DNA from: Candidatus Fimenecus excrementavium
GTDB taxonomy: Bacteria; Bacillota; Clostridia; Oscillospirales; Acutalibacteraceae
Assembly: GCA_018712805.1 (NCBI GenBank)
Contig: DVGI01000015.1
Location: forward strand, 1-64,000
Reading direction: 5' to 3'
DNA: 64,000 nucleotides
Position 1 is the first letter of the stretch, and the number at the start of each line of letters is the position of its first letter. The notes beneath the pieces were generated by a model. That model was not told where the DNA came from, ran no database searches, and saw only the letters and a list, made by a program, of their open reading frames with translations. Positions 24,759 to 33,765 of this stretch are shown piece by piece. The position numbers and the translations under genes are program-made.

Positions 24759-26282
24759 TTACGCCGCTTCTTTAATTATGCCCCAGCTATATTCCGAAAC
24801 CGGTTTGTTATTTGCATAATCATATTCGTAATACGTCGCGGTCAATTTTTCTTTCGTAACGGTAATGACGGAATAGCCGGCGGTGTTGTCGTCAAGCGCC
24901 TTGGTTTTTGCGAAAAATGCGGGATTATATTCGTCCACGACACCGCGGTTTTGGTTGCCTGCCGCGCCGGACATCAAATAGACGGGCGCAGTTGGTGCTT
25001 CAAAATAGGTACAGCCGTTTTCCGTGACGGTCTTCGTTTGTAACGGTGTGCTGTTCGCGTCCATCGGGTAAGTCAGCGCAAACACATGGTCATGCCCTTG
25101 CAGCACCAAATCCACGTCATATTGGTTCAGCACCGGCGCCAAAGATTCACGCAAAGCAAGCGCAACCCCGTTTCGGTCTTCCGACGAACCGTATTTTCCC
25201 GGGGAATAAAGCGGGTTGTGAATCGAAACAATAATCCACGACTTTTCGGTAGATGCAAGGTCACTTTGAAGCCACGCCAACTGTTCTTTCCCGACGCCTT
25301 TTTTGCTCGAATCGCCGGAGGAAAGCACGACAAAATGAATGTCGCCGTAGTCAAAGGAATAATACTGCCCGTTCTCGGTGTCCTGTTTCGGCAGTTTAAC
25401 GGTTGTGTGGTTATACTCAATGTCGTCGGTTCCGTCGGTGTAATCCGACCAATAGGAGTGGTTGCCGGACACGAGCATAATCGGAATCGAAGAAACATAT
25501 TTGCGCACATGGGAAAGCATTTGCGTCCAAAGGGCTTCCTGGTTGCCGTATTGCACCATGTCACCTGTGTGCATAATCAAATCTATTTTTTCGGTGTGCG
25601 TTTGCGCATCAGCCATGAGTTTTTCCCACACTGCGCCGTTATACTCTTCGTCCTGCGTGTCGCTTACATGTAAAAATGTTACAGACTCAGGCGACGCTTC
25701 CGCCGTTGTAAACGCAGCACTGTATTTTGCTTGGCCGGCGGAATTGAAAATGGTATAAGAATATTCTGTTCCGGCTTTTAAATCATAAATGACCGCGCGG
25801 TTGACATAATCTTCCGACGCTTCGTCACTGAAAGCGTCCACCGTATATTGTGTGCCGGTCGGATTTTCCGTAAACACAACTTGGAACGCGTCCTGCTTTT
25901 CGCTGTGCCATGTTAAGCTGTAAGCATTCTGCGTTGTGTCATATAGCGAAAGCAAAAGGCTTGTAATTTCCTGCTCGGGTTTTTCGGAAAGGGTTTCAGC
26001 GGTCACGCGAATTTCGGTTTCCGGCGTGTAATTTCCGATTTTACAGCTGTCGTTCACCGCCCAGACGCGTTCCCCGTCCACAGTAACATCCGATAAGTAA
26101 CTGTTTTCCGCTTTATTAAGCTTCAAAACACCGTTTTCAAACGTTGCATCCACGCCGTCGCCGTAAATGCGAATTTCCGGGCCGTTCGGCGTTTGAATGA
26201 CTAGTGTTGCACGTCCGGTGCACGCCGTGCAGGAAATCAGTAAGGCGAACAAGGAAATCACAACAAGAAGTTTTTTATGCAT
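24759..26282 (-). CDS. Secreted metallophosphoesterase with FN3-like domain
   Basis: About 507 residues. A signal sequence ends in a Cys-rich stretch (LLISCTACTGR), so it is probably a lipoprotein. A fibronectin-III-like domain, as in purple acid phosphatases, covers about 120-200 (AYSLTWHSEKQDAFQVVF, GTEYSYTIFNSA). The catalytic domain has HVSDTQDEEY, HTGDMVQYG, VSGNHSYW, SIHNPLY and LQGHDHVFA, giving all metal ligands. It would release phosphate outside the cell. The ATG at 26282 is preferred to 26288 because GGAGG abuts the latter. Third gene of the polA operon. Confidence 0.87.
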   Translation of the reverse strand: MHKKLLVVISLFALLISCTACTGRATLVIQTPNGPEIRIYGDGVDATFENGVLKLNKAENSYLSDVTVDGERVWAVNDSCKIGNYTPETEIRVTAETLSEKPEQEITSLLLSLYDTTQNAYSLTWHSEKQDAFQVVFTENPTGTQYTVDAFSDEASEDYVNRAVIYDLKAGTEYSYTIFNSAGQAKYSAAFTTAEASPESVTFLHVSDTQDEEYNGAVWEKLMADAQTHTEKIDLIMHTGDMVQYGNQEALWTQMLSHVRKYVSSIPIMLVSGNHSYWSDYTDGTDDIEYNHTTVKLPKQDTENGQYYSFDYGDIHFVVLSSGDSSKKGVGKEQLAWLQSDLASTEKSWIIVSIHNPLYSPGKYGSSEDRNGVALALRESLAPVLNQYDVDLVLQGHDHVFALTYPMDANSTPLQTKTVTENGCTYFEAPTAPVYLMSGAAGNQNRGVVDEYNPAFFAKTKALDDNTAGYSVITVTKEKLTATYYEYDYANNKPVSEYSWGIIKEAA

Positions 26283-26304
26283 TTTCATTCCTCCAATGTA
26301 ATGT

Positions 26305-27189
26305 TTATGGATTTGCCTTTTTGTCTGTTAAATTAAAATCCAGCGTGTAAATCAACGCGTCTTCTTCCGGGTCCGAATAAAACCGCTTGCGTTGTCCGCG
26401 CTCAGTAAATCCGAAAGATTGATACAGCGCGATGGCAGGCGCATTGCTTTCACGCACTTCCAAAGTGAGAAAAGTCGCATTTTCGGACTTGCACTGTGCA
26501 ATCAGCTTTGTTAGCAACGCTTTTGCAATGCCTTTTTTGCGGTGTTCGGGCAACACGGCGACATTTGTAACATACACTTCCCCCGAAATGTTGTTAGCAC
26601 CGATATAGCCGACCGCCATACCGTCCAGTATAGCTACAAAAAAACGTGCAGTATCGTTATCCAGTTCTTCTGAAAGTGACTGTTCACTCCAAGGGTGCAC
26701 AAAACAGGCTTTTTCAATCGCCGCAACCCCCGCAATATCACTTTTTGTCATCGGGTGAATCTCGTCAAACCCAAAGACAAGTCGAAAAACCTGCGGCATT
26801 TTTTCGTAAATTTCCCGACAACATACGTTATATCGCTCTAAATCACCGTCGAACGGGTCGGAAACCTGAAGCGTTAAAAAGTTGGCGTGCGGCACAAACT
26901 GCCGCAAAACAGATTCGTGGGACGGCGACATGCAGATATAGTAATTTTCTTCACTTAAATCATATTGCGAAAGTGCGTTGGAACGGTGCGCGGAAATATC
27001 GGCGCCGTATTTTTTGGCCGCCAAAACTGCATTATCGCTCGGCGGTGCGCCGACCGTTGCCGCAAGTCCGGCACTTTTCACACTGCAAAGCGAAGAAAGC
27101 CCCTGCTTTTCGAGTTCCGCACAAAACAGGCCTTCCGCCATAGGACTGCGGCAGGTATTTCCCGTGCAGATAAAATATACATTTTTCAT
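26305..27189 (-). CDS. Fusion of LMW protein tyrosine phosphatase and RimI-type acetyltransferase
   Basis: 294 residues in two enzymes. Residues 1-135 are a low-molecular-weight protein tyrosine phosphatase: catalytic loop CTGNTCRS (Cys8, Arg14) and the general-acid loop SDPFDGD. Residues about 140-294 are a GNAT acetyltransferase of the RimI type: HPMTKSDIAGVAAIEKACF, HPWSEQSL, acetyl-CoA motif RKKGIAKALL and YQSFGFTERGQRKRFY. RimI acetylates the N-terminus of ribosomal protein S18; LMW phosphatases act on tyrosine- or arginine-phosphorylated proteins. The frame is continuous, so it is one polypeptide. It lies between polA (9 bases) and a phosphoesterase (about 20 bases). Confidence 0.9.
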   Translation of the reverse strand: MKNVYFICTGNTCRSPMAEGLFCAELEKQGLSSLCSVKSAGLAATVGAPPSDNAVLAAKKYGADISAHRSNALSQYDLSEENYYICMSPSHESVLRQFVPHANFLTLQVSDPFDGDLERYNVCCREIYEKMPQVFRLVFGFDEIHPMTKSDIAGVAAIEKACFVHPWSEQSLSEELDNDTARFFVAILDGMAVGYIGANNISGEVYVTNVAVLPEHRKKGIAKALLTKLIAQCKSENATFLTLEVRESNAPAIALYQSFGFTERGQRKRFYSDPEEDALIYTLDFNLTDKKANP

Positions 27190-27198
27190 GGAAGTAGA

Positions 27199-29772
27199 TT
27201 ACCCCTTTGCGTCATACCAGGTTTTTCCGATATTGGCATCGCTTTTCAATCGCACTTTCATTTTGCAGGCGTTTTCCATTTCTTCGGAAACAATTTTCGC
27301 CGCGTGCTCAGCTTCCGCCTCCGGCGCTTCGACAATCAACTCGTCGTGCACCTGTAAAATCAGTTTTGCCTGCATATTTTCCGCTTTCAAGCGGTTATAA
27401 ACGCGAATCATGGCAATTTTTATAATGTCCGCCGCGGTGCCTTGAATCGGCATATTGCGCGCTACGCGCTCGCCGAACGCGCGAAGCATACCGTTTGAGG
27501 AAGCAAGCTCCGGCAAATAGCGGCGGCGAGCGAATAAAGTCTTGACGTAGCCGTCTTTTTTCGCCTGTTCCACAACCTTTTCCATATAGCTGTTGACGCC
27601 GGCGTAATGGTGAAGATAATCTTTGATGTATTTATCCGCTTCCGCTCGAGTGACGCCGATGTCTTTACTTAAGGAAAACGCTCCGATACCGTACACAATG
27701 CCGAAATTCACGGCTTTTGCGCGACTGCGCATTAAGGGTGTGACCATTTCCGGCGGCATGTGAAACACCTGTGACGCGGTAATTGTGTGAATATCCGCGT
27801 CGGCGTTAAACGCGTCAATCATGGCTTTGTCATCGGCAATGTCTGCAAGTACGCGCAGTTCAATTTGGGAATAGTCTGCGTCTACAAGCAAATTCCCTTC
27901 GCCCGCAAGAAAGAATTTCCGCATTTCTCGGCCCAACTCCTGCCGAACGGGAATATTCTGCAAATTCGGCTCGGTGGAAGAAATTCTGCCGGTGCGTGTT
28001 TCGGTTTGGTTGAAGCTTGAGTGAATCCGCCCGTCTTTGCCGATGACTTTCAAAAGCCCGTCGCAATAGGTGGATTTTAATTTTGCAAGCGTGCGATATT
28101 CCAAAATATCGCGCACAATCTCATATTCGCTTGCTAGCCCCTCGAGCACCTCGGCGTTTGTGGAATAACCGGTTTTGGTTTTCTTTTTCGCCGGCAGTTT
28201 CAGTTTTTCAAACAAAACGACACCAAGCTGTTTCGGCGAGTTGATATTAAACTCCTCTCCGGCGAGGTCATAAATCTGCGCTTGCAGAGCATCAATGCGA
28301 CCGGTGAGCATTTCAGAAAATTGTTGAATCCCCTCTTTATCCACCAAAACACCGACGCGTTCCATAGATGCGAGCACTTCTGCTAACGGAATTTCAATTG
28401 TCCGAAGCAATTCGAGCTGCTCGAAGCCTTCCAGTTTCACTTCAATTTTTTTTGCGAGCGTACGCAAATTGGCGCAGTCGGATGCGAGCGGTAACTCACT
28501 TTCCGCCGACACCGTTGACGGGCAATATTCTTGAATCAGGCGGTTCAAGTTATAATCTTTTGCGGACGGATTCAAAAGATAGGCTCCGAGTGTAATGTCG
28601 CAAGTGATATTTTTTGCACTTACACCGTTTTCCATAGCGAAAGCGAAAATTTCTTTTGAAGAAAACACTTTTTTCTCAAATTTTTCGTCTTGTAAAAGCG
28701 CTAAAAATCTCGATTTTTCTTTTTCGTTCTGCAAATCAGCGCAAAGCACAAAAGTTTCGTCTGAAAACCAAACGTGTTCTTTACTTTCGAAAAGGAAATT
28801 AACACACGTCGAAGCGGAAAGTTTTTCAAAAAGTTCTTTTGTCAATTCGGTATATACAGGCAGTTTTTCGGCTTTTTCTTGTTTCGGTTGGGTAGGTGCC
28901 GCAACGCCGTTTAGATGGAGTTTTTCTAAAATTTTAAACATTTCCAAAGACACGAGCAGGCTTGTTGCCTCCTGCACATCCGGCGCTTTTTTTACGTAGT
29001 CGGCCAAATTTGTGTCCACAGGTGCGTCTAAATCAATCGTACCGAGTTTATAGCTTAAATACGCCATGTCTTTGTCTGCCGTAAGTTTTTGACGCACGCC
29101 GGATTTAATGTCAATCTCGTCTAAATGGTCATAAATATTGTCAATCGACTGAAAGCGAACGATTAAATCTTCCGCGGTCTTTTTGCCGATACCGGCAACG
29201 CCCGGAATATTGTCGGAACTGTCGCCCATCAGGGCTTTAATATCAATCATCTGCTTCGGTGTCACGCCGTAATCTTCTAAAATACGTGCTTCATCATAGA
29301 CATTGGTTTCCGGCCTGCCCATTTTTGTTGCGGCGAGCAATACGCGGACATTCGGACGCACCAGTTGCAAGCTGTCGCGATCACCGGTGGCGATATAACA
29401 TTCGTCTTCCGGCGCAATATGCGCGGAAAGCGTGCCGATGATGTCGTCCGCTTCATAGCCTTCTTTGGTGACAATTTGATAGCCGAGTGCGGCAAGGAGT
29501 TCTTTAAGCACCGGCATTTGTTCGGCAAGCTCCGGCGGCATACCTTTTCGGTTCGCCTTATAGCCGTCATACATTTTGTGTCGAAACGTCGGCGCTTTTA
29601 AGTCAAACGTCACGGCGACAGCATCCGGCGAAACATCTTCCTCCAGTTTCAAAAGGATATTCATAAAACCGTAAATCGCGTTGGTATACCGTCCGTCTTT
29701 CGTGGTCAGCAGTTTGATGCCGTAAAACGCGCGGTTTAAAATACTGTTTCCGTCTAAAACCAGTAATTTCAT
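27199..29772 (-). CDS. polA: DNA polymerase I
   Basis: 857 residues. The N-terminal 5'-3' exonuclease/FEN domain has VLDGNSILNRAFYG, YEADDIIGTL, TGDRD and ALMGDSSDNIPGV. The middle domain (about 300-470) lacks the DxE and other metal-binding residues of the proofreading exonuclease, as is common in Gram-positive relatives. The C-terminal polymerase has RTGRISSTEPNLQNIPVR, VDADYSQIELR, RSRAKAVNFGIVYG and HDELIVEA. It fills gaps and removes RNA primers. The ATG follows GGAG. First gene of a three-gene operon. Confidence 0.97.
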   Translation of the reverse strand: MKLLVLDGNSILNRAFYGIKLLTTKDGRYTNAIYGFMNILLKLEEDVSPDAVAVTFDLKAPTFRHKMYDGYKANRKGMPPELAEQMPVLKELLAALGYQIVTKEGYEADDIIGTLSAHIAPEDECYIATGDRDSLQLVRPNVRVLLAATKMGRPETNVYDEARILEDYGVTPKQMIDIKALMGDSSDNIPGVAGIGKKTAEDLIVRFQSIDNIYDHLDEIDIKSGVRQKLTADKDMAYLSYKLGTIDLDAPVDTNLADYVKKAPDVQEATSLLVSLEMFKILEKLHLNGVAAPTQPKQEKAEKLPVYTELTKELFEKLSASTCVNFLFESKEHVWFSDETFVLCADLQNEKEKSRFLALLQDEKFEKKVFSSKEIFAFAMENGVSAKNITCDITLGAYLLNPSAKDYNLNRLIQEYCPSTVSAESELPLASDCANLRTLAKKIEVKLEGFEQLELLRTIEIPLAEVLASMERVGVLVDKEGIQQFSEMLTGRIDALQAQIYDLAGEEFNINSPKQLGVVLFEKLKLPAKKKTKTGYSTNAEVLEGLASEYEIVRDILEYRTLAKLKSTYCDGLLKVIGKDGRIHSSFNQTETRTGRISSTEPNLQNIPVRQELGREMRKFFLAGEGNLLVDADYSQIELRVLADIADDKAMIDAFNADADIHTITASQVFHMPPEMVTPLMRSRAKAVNFGIVYGIGAFSLSKDIGVTRAEADKYIKDYLHHYAGVNSYMEKVVEQAKKDGYVKTLFARRRYLPELASSNGMLRAFGERVARNMPIQGTAADIIKIAMIRVYNRLKAENMQAKLILQVHDELIVEAPEAEAEHAAKIVSEEMENACKMKVRLKSDANIGKTWYDAKG

Positions 29773-29846
29773 AGCAAAACTCCAAATAATTGTTTATTTC
29801 TTTTAGGATACCACAAAACGGCACGGATTGCACGAGATTTTTCAAG

Positions 29847-29875
29847 TTGTTTTAAAGTCAAAAATGTGCTATACT
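29847..29875 (+). promoter_or_regulatory. dusB promoter
   Basis: TTGTTT (29847-29852), 17 bases, TATACT (29870-29875). Confidence 0.7.
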
Positions 29876-29903
29876 GTCTGCATTCTGAAATTTAGGTGTA
29901 ACT

Positions 29904-30872
29904 ATGGAAATAGGAAATTTAAAAATAAAAGGCTGTGCCGCACTTGCGCCGATGGCGGGGGTCGCCGACCGGGCTTTTCGGGAACTGTGCGTTTCCTACG
30001 GCGCGGCCTATGTTGTGTCGGAAATGATCAGCTCCAAAGGCGTTTCTTTAGGCGACCGAAAGTCGAAAGCGCTGATGCAGTTGTCCGACGAAGAGCGACC
30101 GGCCGGCGTGCAGATTTTCGGAAATGACCCGTCCGTGATGGCGCAATCTGTTAAAATCGTTTTGGGCGTTTTGCCGGATTTTGTGGACATCAATATGGGA
30201 TGCCCTGCACCGAAAATTGCCGGAAACGGCGGCGGTGCGTCGTTAATGCGTCACCCGCAGCTTGCCAAAGAAATTGTGGAAGCGGCCGTTGCCGCGTGCG
30301 GCAGTGTTCCTGTAACCGTGAAAATCAGAAGCGGCTGGGATTTTGAAAATTTAAACGCCGTTGAAATGGCACAAAATGCGGAAAACGCCGGCGCAGTGGC
30401 CGTAACCGTACACGGAAGAACCCGCCAGCAAATGTATGCGCCGCCGGTTGACCACCAAATGATTTCGGAAGTGAAAAAAAGCGTTTCGATTCCGGTTGTC
30501 GGCAACGGCGATATTGTCGACGGTCCGTCGGCTGCCAAAATGCTCGAAGAGACCAACTGTGACTTTTTAATGGTCGGTCGCGGCGCACTCGGGAGGCCGT
30601 GGGTGTTTTCTCAAATTAACGCCTACTTGCAAAACGGAATTATTTTGCCTGAGCCGCCTGTCAGCGAACGCATGCGCGTTATGGTGAAGCATGTCCGCAA
30701 AATCTGCGAATACAAAGGCGAGCGCATCGGTATTCGTGAAGCACGCAAGCACGCGGCCTGGTACGCAAAAGGGATTCGCGGTGCGGCAAAATATCGAAAA
30801 GATTTAAGCCTGATTGAAAGCATTGAACAGCTCGAAGAACTCGCATTTAAAATCACAAAAGAAAACATGTAA
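29904..30872 (+). CDS. dusB: tRNA-dihydrouridine synthase
   Basis: 322 residues, FMN-dependent TIM barrel. Landmarks are LAPMAGVADRAFRELC at the N-terminus, DINMGCPAPKIAGNGGG with the catalytic Cys, VTVHGRTRQQMY and VVGNGDI, with GRGALGRPWVF near the phosphate site. It reduces uridines of the tRNA D-loop with NAD(P)H. The lone copy and overall match point to DusB. AGGTG precedes the ATG. Confidence 0.95.
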   Translation: MEIGNLKIKGCAALAPMAGVADRAFRELCVSYGAAYVVSEMISSKGVSLGDRKSKALMQLSDEERPAGVQIFGNDPSVMAQSVKIVLGVLPDFVDINMGCPAPKIAGNGGGASLMRHPQLAKEIVEAAVAACGSVPVTVKIRSGWDFENLNAVEMAQNAENAGAVAVTVHGRTRQQMYAPPVDHQMISEVKKSVSIPVVGNGDIVDGPSAAKMLEETNCDFLMVGRGALGRPWVFSQINAYLQNGIILPEPPVSERMRVMVKHVRKICEYKGERIGIREARKHAAWYAKGIRGAAKYRKDLSLIESIEQLEELAFKITKENM

Positions 30873-30911
30873 AAAAACCGGCAAAGGTTCGCCCTTGCCG
30901 GTTTTCATTTT
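30871..30911. terminator. Bidirectional terminator (dusB / spo0A)
   Basis: An 11-base-pair stem (30874-30884 with 30895-30905) with an A-run before and T-rich tail after serves both convergent genes. Confidence 0.9.
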
Positions 30912-30918
30912 TCTTTTT

Positions 30919-31695
30919 TTATGAAATTTTCAGCTGCAAGCGAAGTTTATCGCTAATCATCGCGATAAATTCGGAATTGGTGGGCTTGCCGCGCGTATTT
31001 TGAATGGTATAACCGAAATATTCGCTTAATACTTCCACGTCGCCGCGGTCCCACGCGACTTCAATCGCGTGACGAATTGCACGTTCCACACGAGACGGCG
31101 TGGTCGAATATTGTTTTGCAACCGTAGGATACAGAAGTTTTGTCACAGAATTCATCATTTCCGAATCACGTACACAAAGTAAAATTGCGGTACGTAAATA
31201 CTGATAGCCTTTGATGTGTGCCGGAACGCCGATTTGCCGCATAATGTCACTGACCACAACGCTCAAGTCATTTACATCGCGCATTGTCGAAAAACTTTTT
31301 TGCGCAGAACCGCCTTGCTGCCAGGTAAGCATTTGACGAATTCGCTCCGCCATCATATGTAAATCAAACGGCTTTAAAAAATAGTAATCTGCGCCCTCTG
31401 ACAAAATTTCACTTTCAAACCGGGTGTTGTCGACAGACGACATCACCATCACAATCGGTTTTTTACTGAGTTTTAAAGTCGGAATCTCTCTTAATACGCC
31501 GAGCGCGTCGACGGATGCCATAATTGCATCCATTAAAAGCACGTCAGGCTTTTCGGTTTCCAGTTTTTCAAGAACTTCCGCACCGTTCTTGGCAACCATT
31601 TTCACTTCAAAGCCATAGCTTTTCAGCACTTTTGCGCAATTTTGTCCGAAAGGACTTCCTTCTTCTGTCAGCAGAATTTTTTGTGTTTTCTCCAT
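30919..31695 (-). CDS. spo0A: Sporulation master regulator Spo0A, divergent receiver
   Basis: 258 residues: a receiver domain (1-125) and a Spo0A C-terminal DNA-binding domain (about 140-258) with [39 protein letters not shown] and [10 protein letters not shown]. Phospho-acceptor Asp56 sits in LLMDAIM, and LKPFD carries the conserved Lys. The usual acidic pair (D10-D11 in Bacillus) is Glu11-Glu12 here, and the MPxxDG loop reads MASVDA. Spo0A commits cells to sporulation. The ATG at 31695 follows GGAGGTTG. An upstream TTG overlaps this site. Its promoter reads TTGCCA-17-TAAAAT. Confidence 0.95.
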   Translation of the reverse strand: MEKTQKILLTEEGSPFGQNCAKVLKSYGFEVKMVAKNGAEVLEKLETEKPDVLLMDAIMASVDALGVLREIPTLKLSKKPIVMVMSSVDNTRFESEILSEGADYYFLKPFDLHMMAERIRQMLTWQQGGSAQKSFSTMRDVNDLSVVVSDIMRQIGVPAHIKGYQYLRTAILLCVRDSEMMNSVTKLLYPTVAKQYSTTPSRVERAIRHAIEVAWDRGDVEVLSEYFGYTIQNTRGKPTNSEFIAMISDKLRLQLKIS

Positions 31696-31726
31696 AAAAA
31701 CAACCTCCAATTTTTATTTCTGCCAT

Positions 31727-31755
31727 ATTTTACCATATAAGTTATATTTTGGCAA
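31727..31755 (-). promoter_or_regulatory. spo0A promoter
   Basis: Minus-strand TTGCCA (31755-31750), 17 bases, TAAAAT (31732-31727). It resembles a housekeeping-type promoter; no clear sigma-H element is seen. Confidence 0.65.
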
Positions 31756-31826
31756 TCCTTTTTTTGGATTTTAAAGAAATTTTTTCAAAATAGTACAAAT
31801 AAATTCCGAAAGCACGCAAAAAAGCA

Positions 31827-31863
31827 GAAGATGTATAAACTAAAAACTTGTTTATACATCTTC
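31827..31863 (-). terminator. spoIVB terminator
   Basis: A perfect 14-base-pair stem (31827-31840 with 31850-31863), followed on the minus strand by a T-run, six bases after the spoIVB stop. Confidence 0.88.
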
Positions 31864-31868
31864 CTTCC

Positions 31869-33119
31869 TTAGGATGCTTGCTTTAGCGTTTCGGTTTCAA
31901 CTGTTTTGGACTGATTCAGCATCGTATCGGCGAATATGCCATACCCTTGTAAGGCATTATTGACAAATACGTGTGTGACTGCGCCGACGAGCATGCCGTT
32001 CTGAATAATCGGGCTGCCGCTCATACCCTGAATGATACCGCCTGTTTTTTGAATCAGGTCGCTGTCTGTGACTTCGATTATCATATTTTTACCGTTCTCC
32101 TCAGAATTTGGGTAAATTTTGATAATTTGAATGTCATAGGAATGCGGGCCTGTGTCGTCCACCGTGGAAATAATCTGCGCTGCGCCGGTTTTAACTTCTT
32201 TGGCTGTTGCAACCGGTAAAGTTTCAGCCGTTTTGTCAAAGGTCTGTAACCGTCCGTAAACCCCGGCTGCATTGTTTTCATACAAAACACCAAGCGTATT
32301 TTCCTGAAATACGCCGCAAAGCTCGCCGGTAACACCCTGACCGCCTTTGTAACAGCCGCTCACCACGGTTTCTACCGCATAGCCTTCTTTAAAAGGCACT
32401 TCGGTGCCGGTGTCCACATCGCAAATTGCGTGACCCAAGCCACCGAAAACGCCGGTTTCGGGGTCGTAAAAGGTCATTGTGCCCACGCCTGCGGTACTGT
32501 CTCTTACCCAAAGGCCGGCTTTTCGCTTGTTGTCATTTGCCGACAGAGCAAGGTGTAATGTGGTTTCAAACACTTCATCGTCGCGTTCCACTTGCATTTG
32601 AACGCTTTCTTTTCCGTTTTGCAAAATTTCGCACAGCGCGTTTGTTTTATCCACTTTGTTGCCGTCAACAGATAAAATCAGGTCGCCGATTTTTAAACCC
32701 GCGTCTTTCGCCGGATTTACAGCACCATTCGCAGTAAACACATCGTCCATACCGACAATTAAAATGCCGTCGGCATAAATTTTAATGCCGAAAATATCGC
32801 CGCTCGGAACGACATATTGCCTTTTGCTGACCGTTACGGTTGAAGACTTGACGGGAATCGTGTTCAGAACGGAAATGTCTACCGTGTAGCTTTTGCTTGT
32901 ATCGTCGGAAGCCACTGAATTTTTGGAGTTCGCAGAAAGCACTGTATTTGCTTCCGCTTGCGAACTCTCTAACGAGAAAATGCCGTTGACATGCAGCTCT
33001 TCGTTCTCCACAAGGTTAATGCTGTCCGGTATGGTTTTTTCGCCTAAAAACACGAACGCAAAAATAACAGAGGCAAACAGCAAACTCAAAATGCTGAAAA
33101 TTCTGAAAAGATTTTTCAT
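31869..33119 (-). CDS. spoIVB: SpoIVB serine peptidase
   Basis: 416 residues. One N-terminal membrane helix, a PDZ domain (about 130-190: GIKIYADGILIVGMDDV, AGLKIGDLILSVDG) and an S55 peptidase domain with catalytic His in GGLGHAICD and Ser in GMSGSPII. In sporulating cells SpoIVB made in the forespore cleaves SpoIVFA and so activates pro-sigma-K in the mother cell. Usually spoIVB sits immediately beside spo0A, as here. The ATG follows GGAGG. The sporulation-sigma promoter is not obvious in the 70 bases upstream. Confidence 0.95.
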   Translation of the reverse strand: MKNLFRIFSILSLLFASVIFAFVFLGEKTIPDSINLVENEELHVNGIFSLESSQAEANTVLSANSKNSVASDDTSKSYTVDISVLNTIPVKSSTVTVSKRQYVVPSGDIFGIKIYADGILIVGMDDVFTANGAVNPAKDAGLKIGDLILSVDGNKVDKTNALCEILQNGKESVQMQVERDDEVFETTLHLALSANDNKRKAGLWVRDSTAGVGTMTFYDPETGVFGGLGHAICDVDTGTEVPFKEGYAVETVVSGCYKGGQGVTGELCGVFQENTLGVLYENNAAGVYGRLQTFDKTAETLPVATAKEVKTGAAQIISTVDDTGPHSYDIQIIKIYPNSEENGKNMIIEVTDSDLIQKTGGIIQGMSGSPIIQNGMLVGAVTHVFVNNALQGYGIFADTMLNQSKTVETETLKQAS

Positions 33120-33192
33120 TTTTACCTCCGCTCGCGGTTTTTGACCGCAAGATTAATTTTTGCGTTTTGAGGCAATTTATCAACGGAAAAAA

Positions 33193-33253
33193 TAAGACTT
33201 TACGGTCGCTTTTTACAGGAAATAGTATTCCCAAAAATTACCGTAAAGTCTTA
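33193..33253 (-). terminator. aroK terminator with long loop
   Basis: A perfect 14-base-pair stem (33193-33206 with 33240-33253) encloses 33 bases with a small inner hairpin. A T-rich tail follows on the minus strand, ending the pfkA-aroK unit. Confidence 0.75.
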
Positions 33254-33270
33254 AAAAACAAAATTAAATT

Positions 33271-33765
33271 TTATTTTATCGCTTTTAAAATCGCACTGAC
33301 AGTTTCTTCGGTGGAAAGTCCGTCGGCTTCAATCGTAATATCCGCATAATGCCGGTAAAACGGCAGTCGTTCGTTATAAAGGTCTTCAATCGTCTCGCCT
33401 TTTTTCACCGCAACGCCGCGCGTCTGAATGTTGTTCAGGCGCTCTAAAACCGTTTGCAAAGAAACGTCTAAATAAACAATTTTGCCGTTTTTATGAAGCT
33501 TTTGCATGGCTTCATCGCGAAAAATCACACTTCCGCCGGTTGCAATCACAGAGTTGTCACAGTCTAAAGACAAAACCGCATCGCGTTCACAATCGAGAAA
33601 ATGCTCAATCCCGTCGGAATTGATAATTTCCTGAAGCAAACGACCTTCACGCTGTTGAATCAAAAGGTCTGTATCCACAAACCCGACGCCGAGCGTTTTT
33701 GCCAAAATCACGCCGACCGTGCTTTTGCCCGATGACGGCATACCGATTAAAACAATATTGTTCAT
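33271..33765 (-). CDS. aroK: Shikimate kinase
   Basis: 164 residues. P-loop GMPSSGKSTVG, shikimate-binding DTD, the RD..E segment and VIATGGS. It phosphorylates shikimate on the route to aromatic amino acids. Its ATG overlaps the pfkA stop (TGATG on the minus strand), so the two are translationally coupled. Pairing a glycolysis gene with an aromatic-pathway gene is unusual but the sequence gives no fusion. Confidence 0.94.
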   Translation of the reverse strand: MNNIVLIGMPSSGKSTVGVILAKTLGVGFVDTDLLIQQREGRLLQEIINSDGIEHFLDCERDAVLSLDCDNSVIATGGSVIFRDEAMQKLHKNGKIVYLDVSLQTVLERLNNIQTRGVAVKKGETIEDLYNERLPFYRHYADITIEADGLSTEETVSAILKAIK

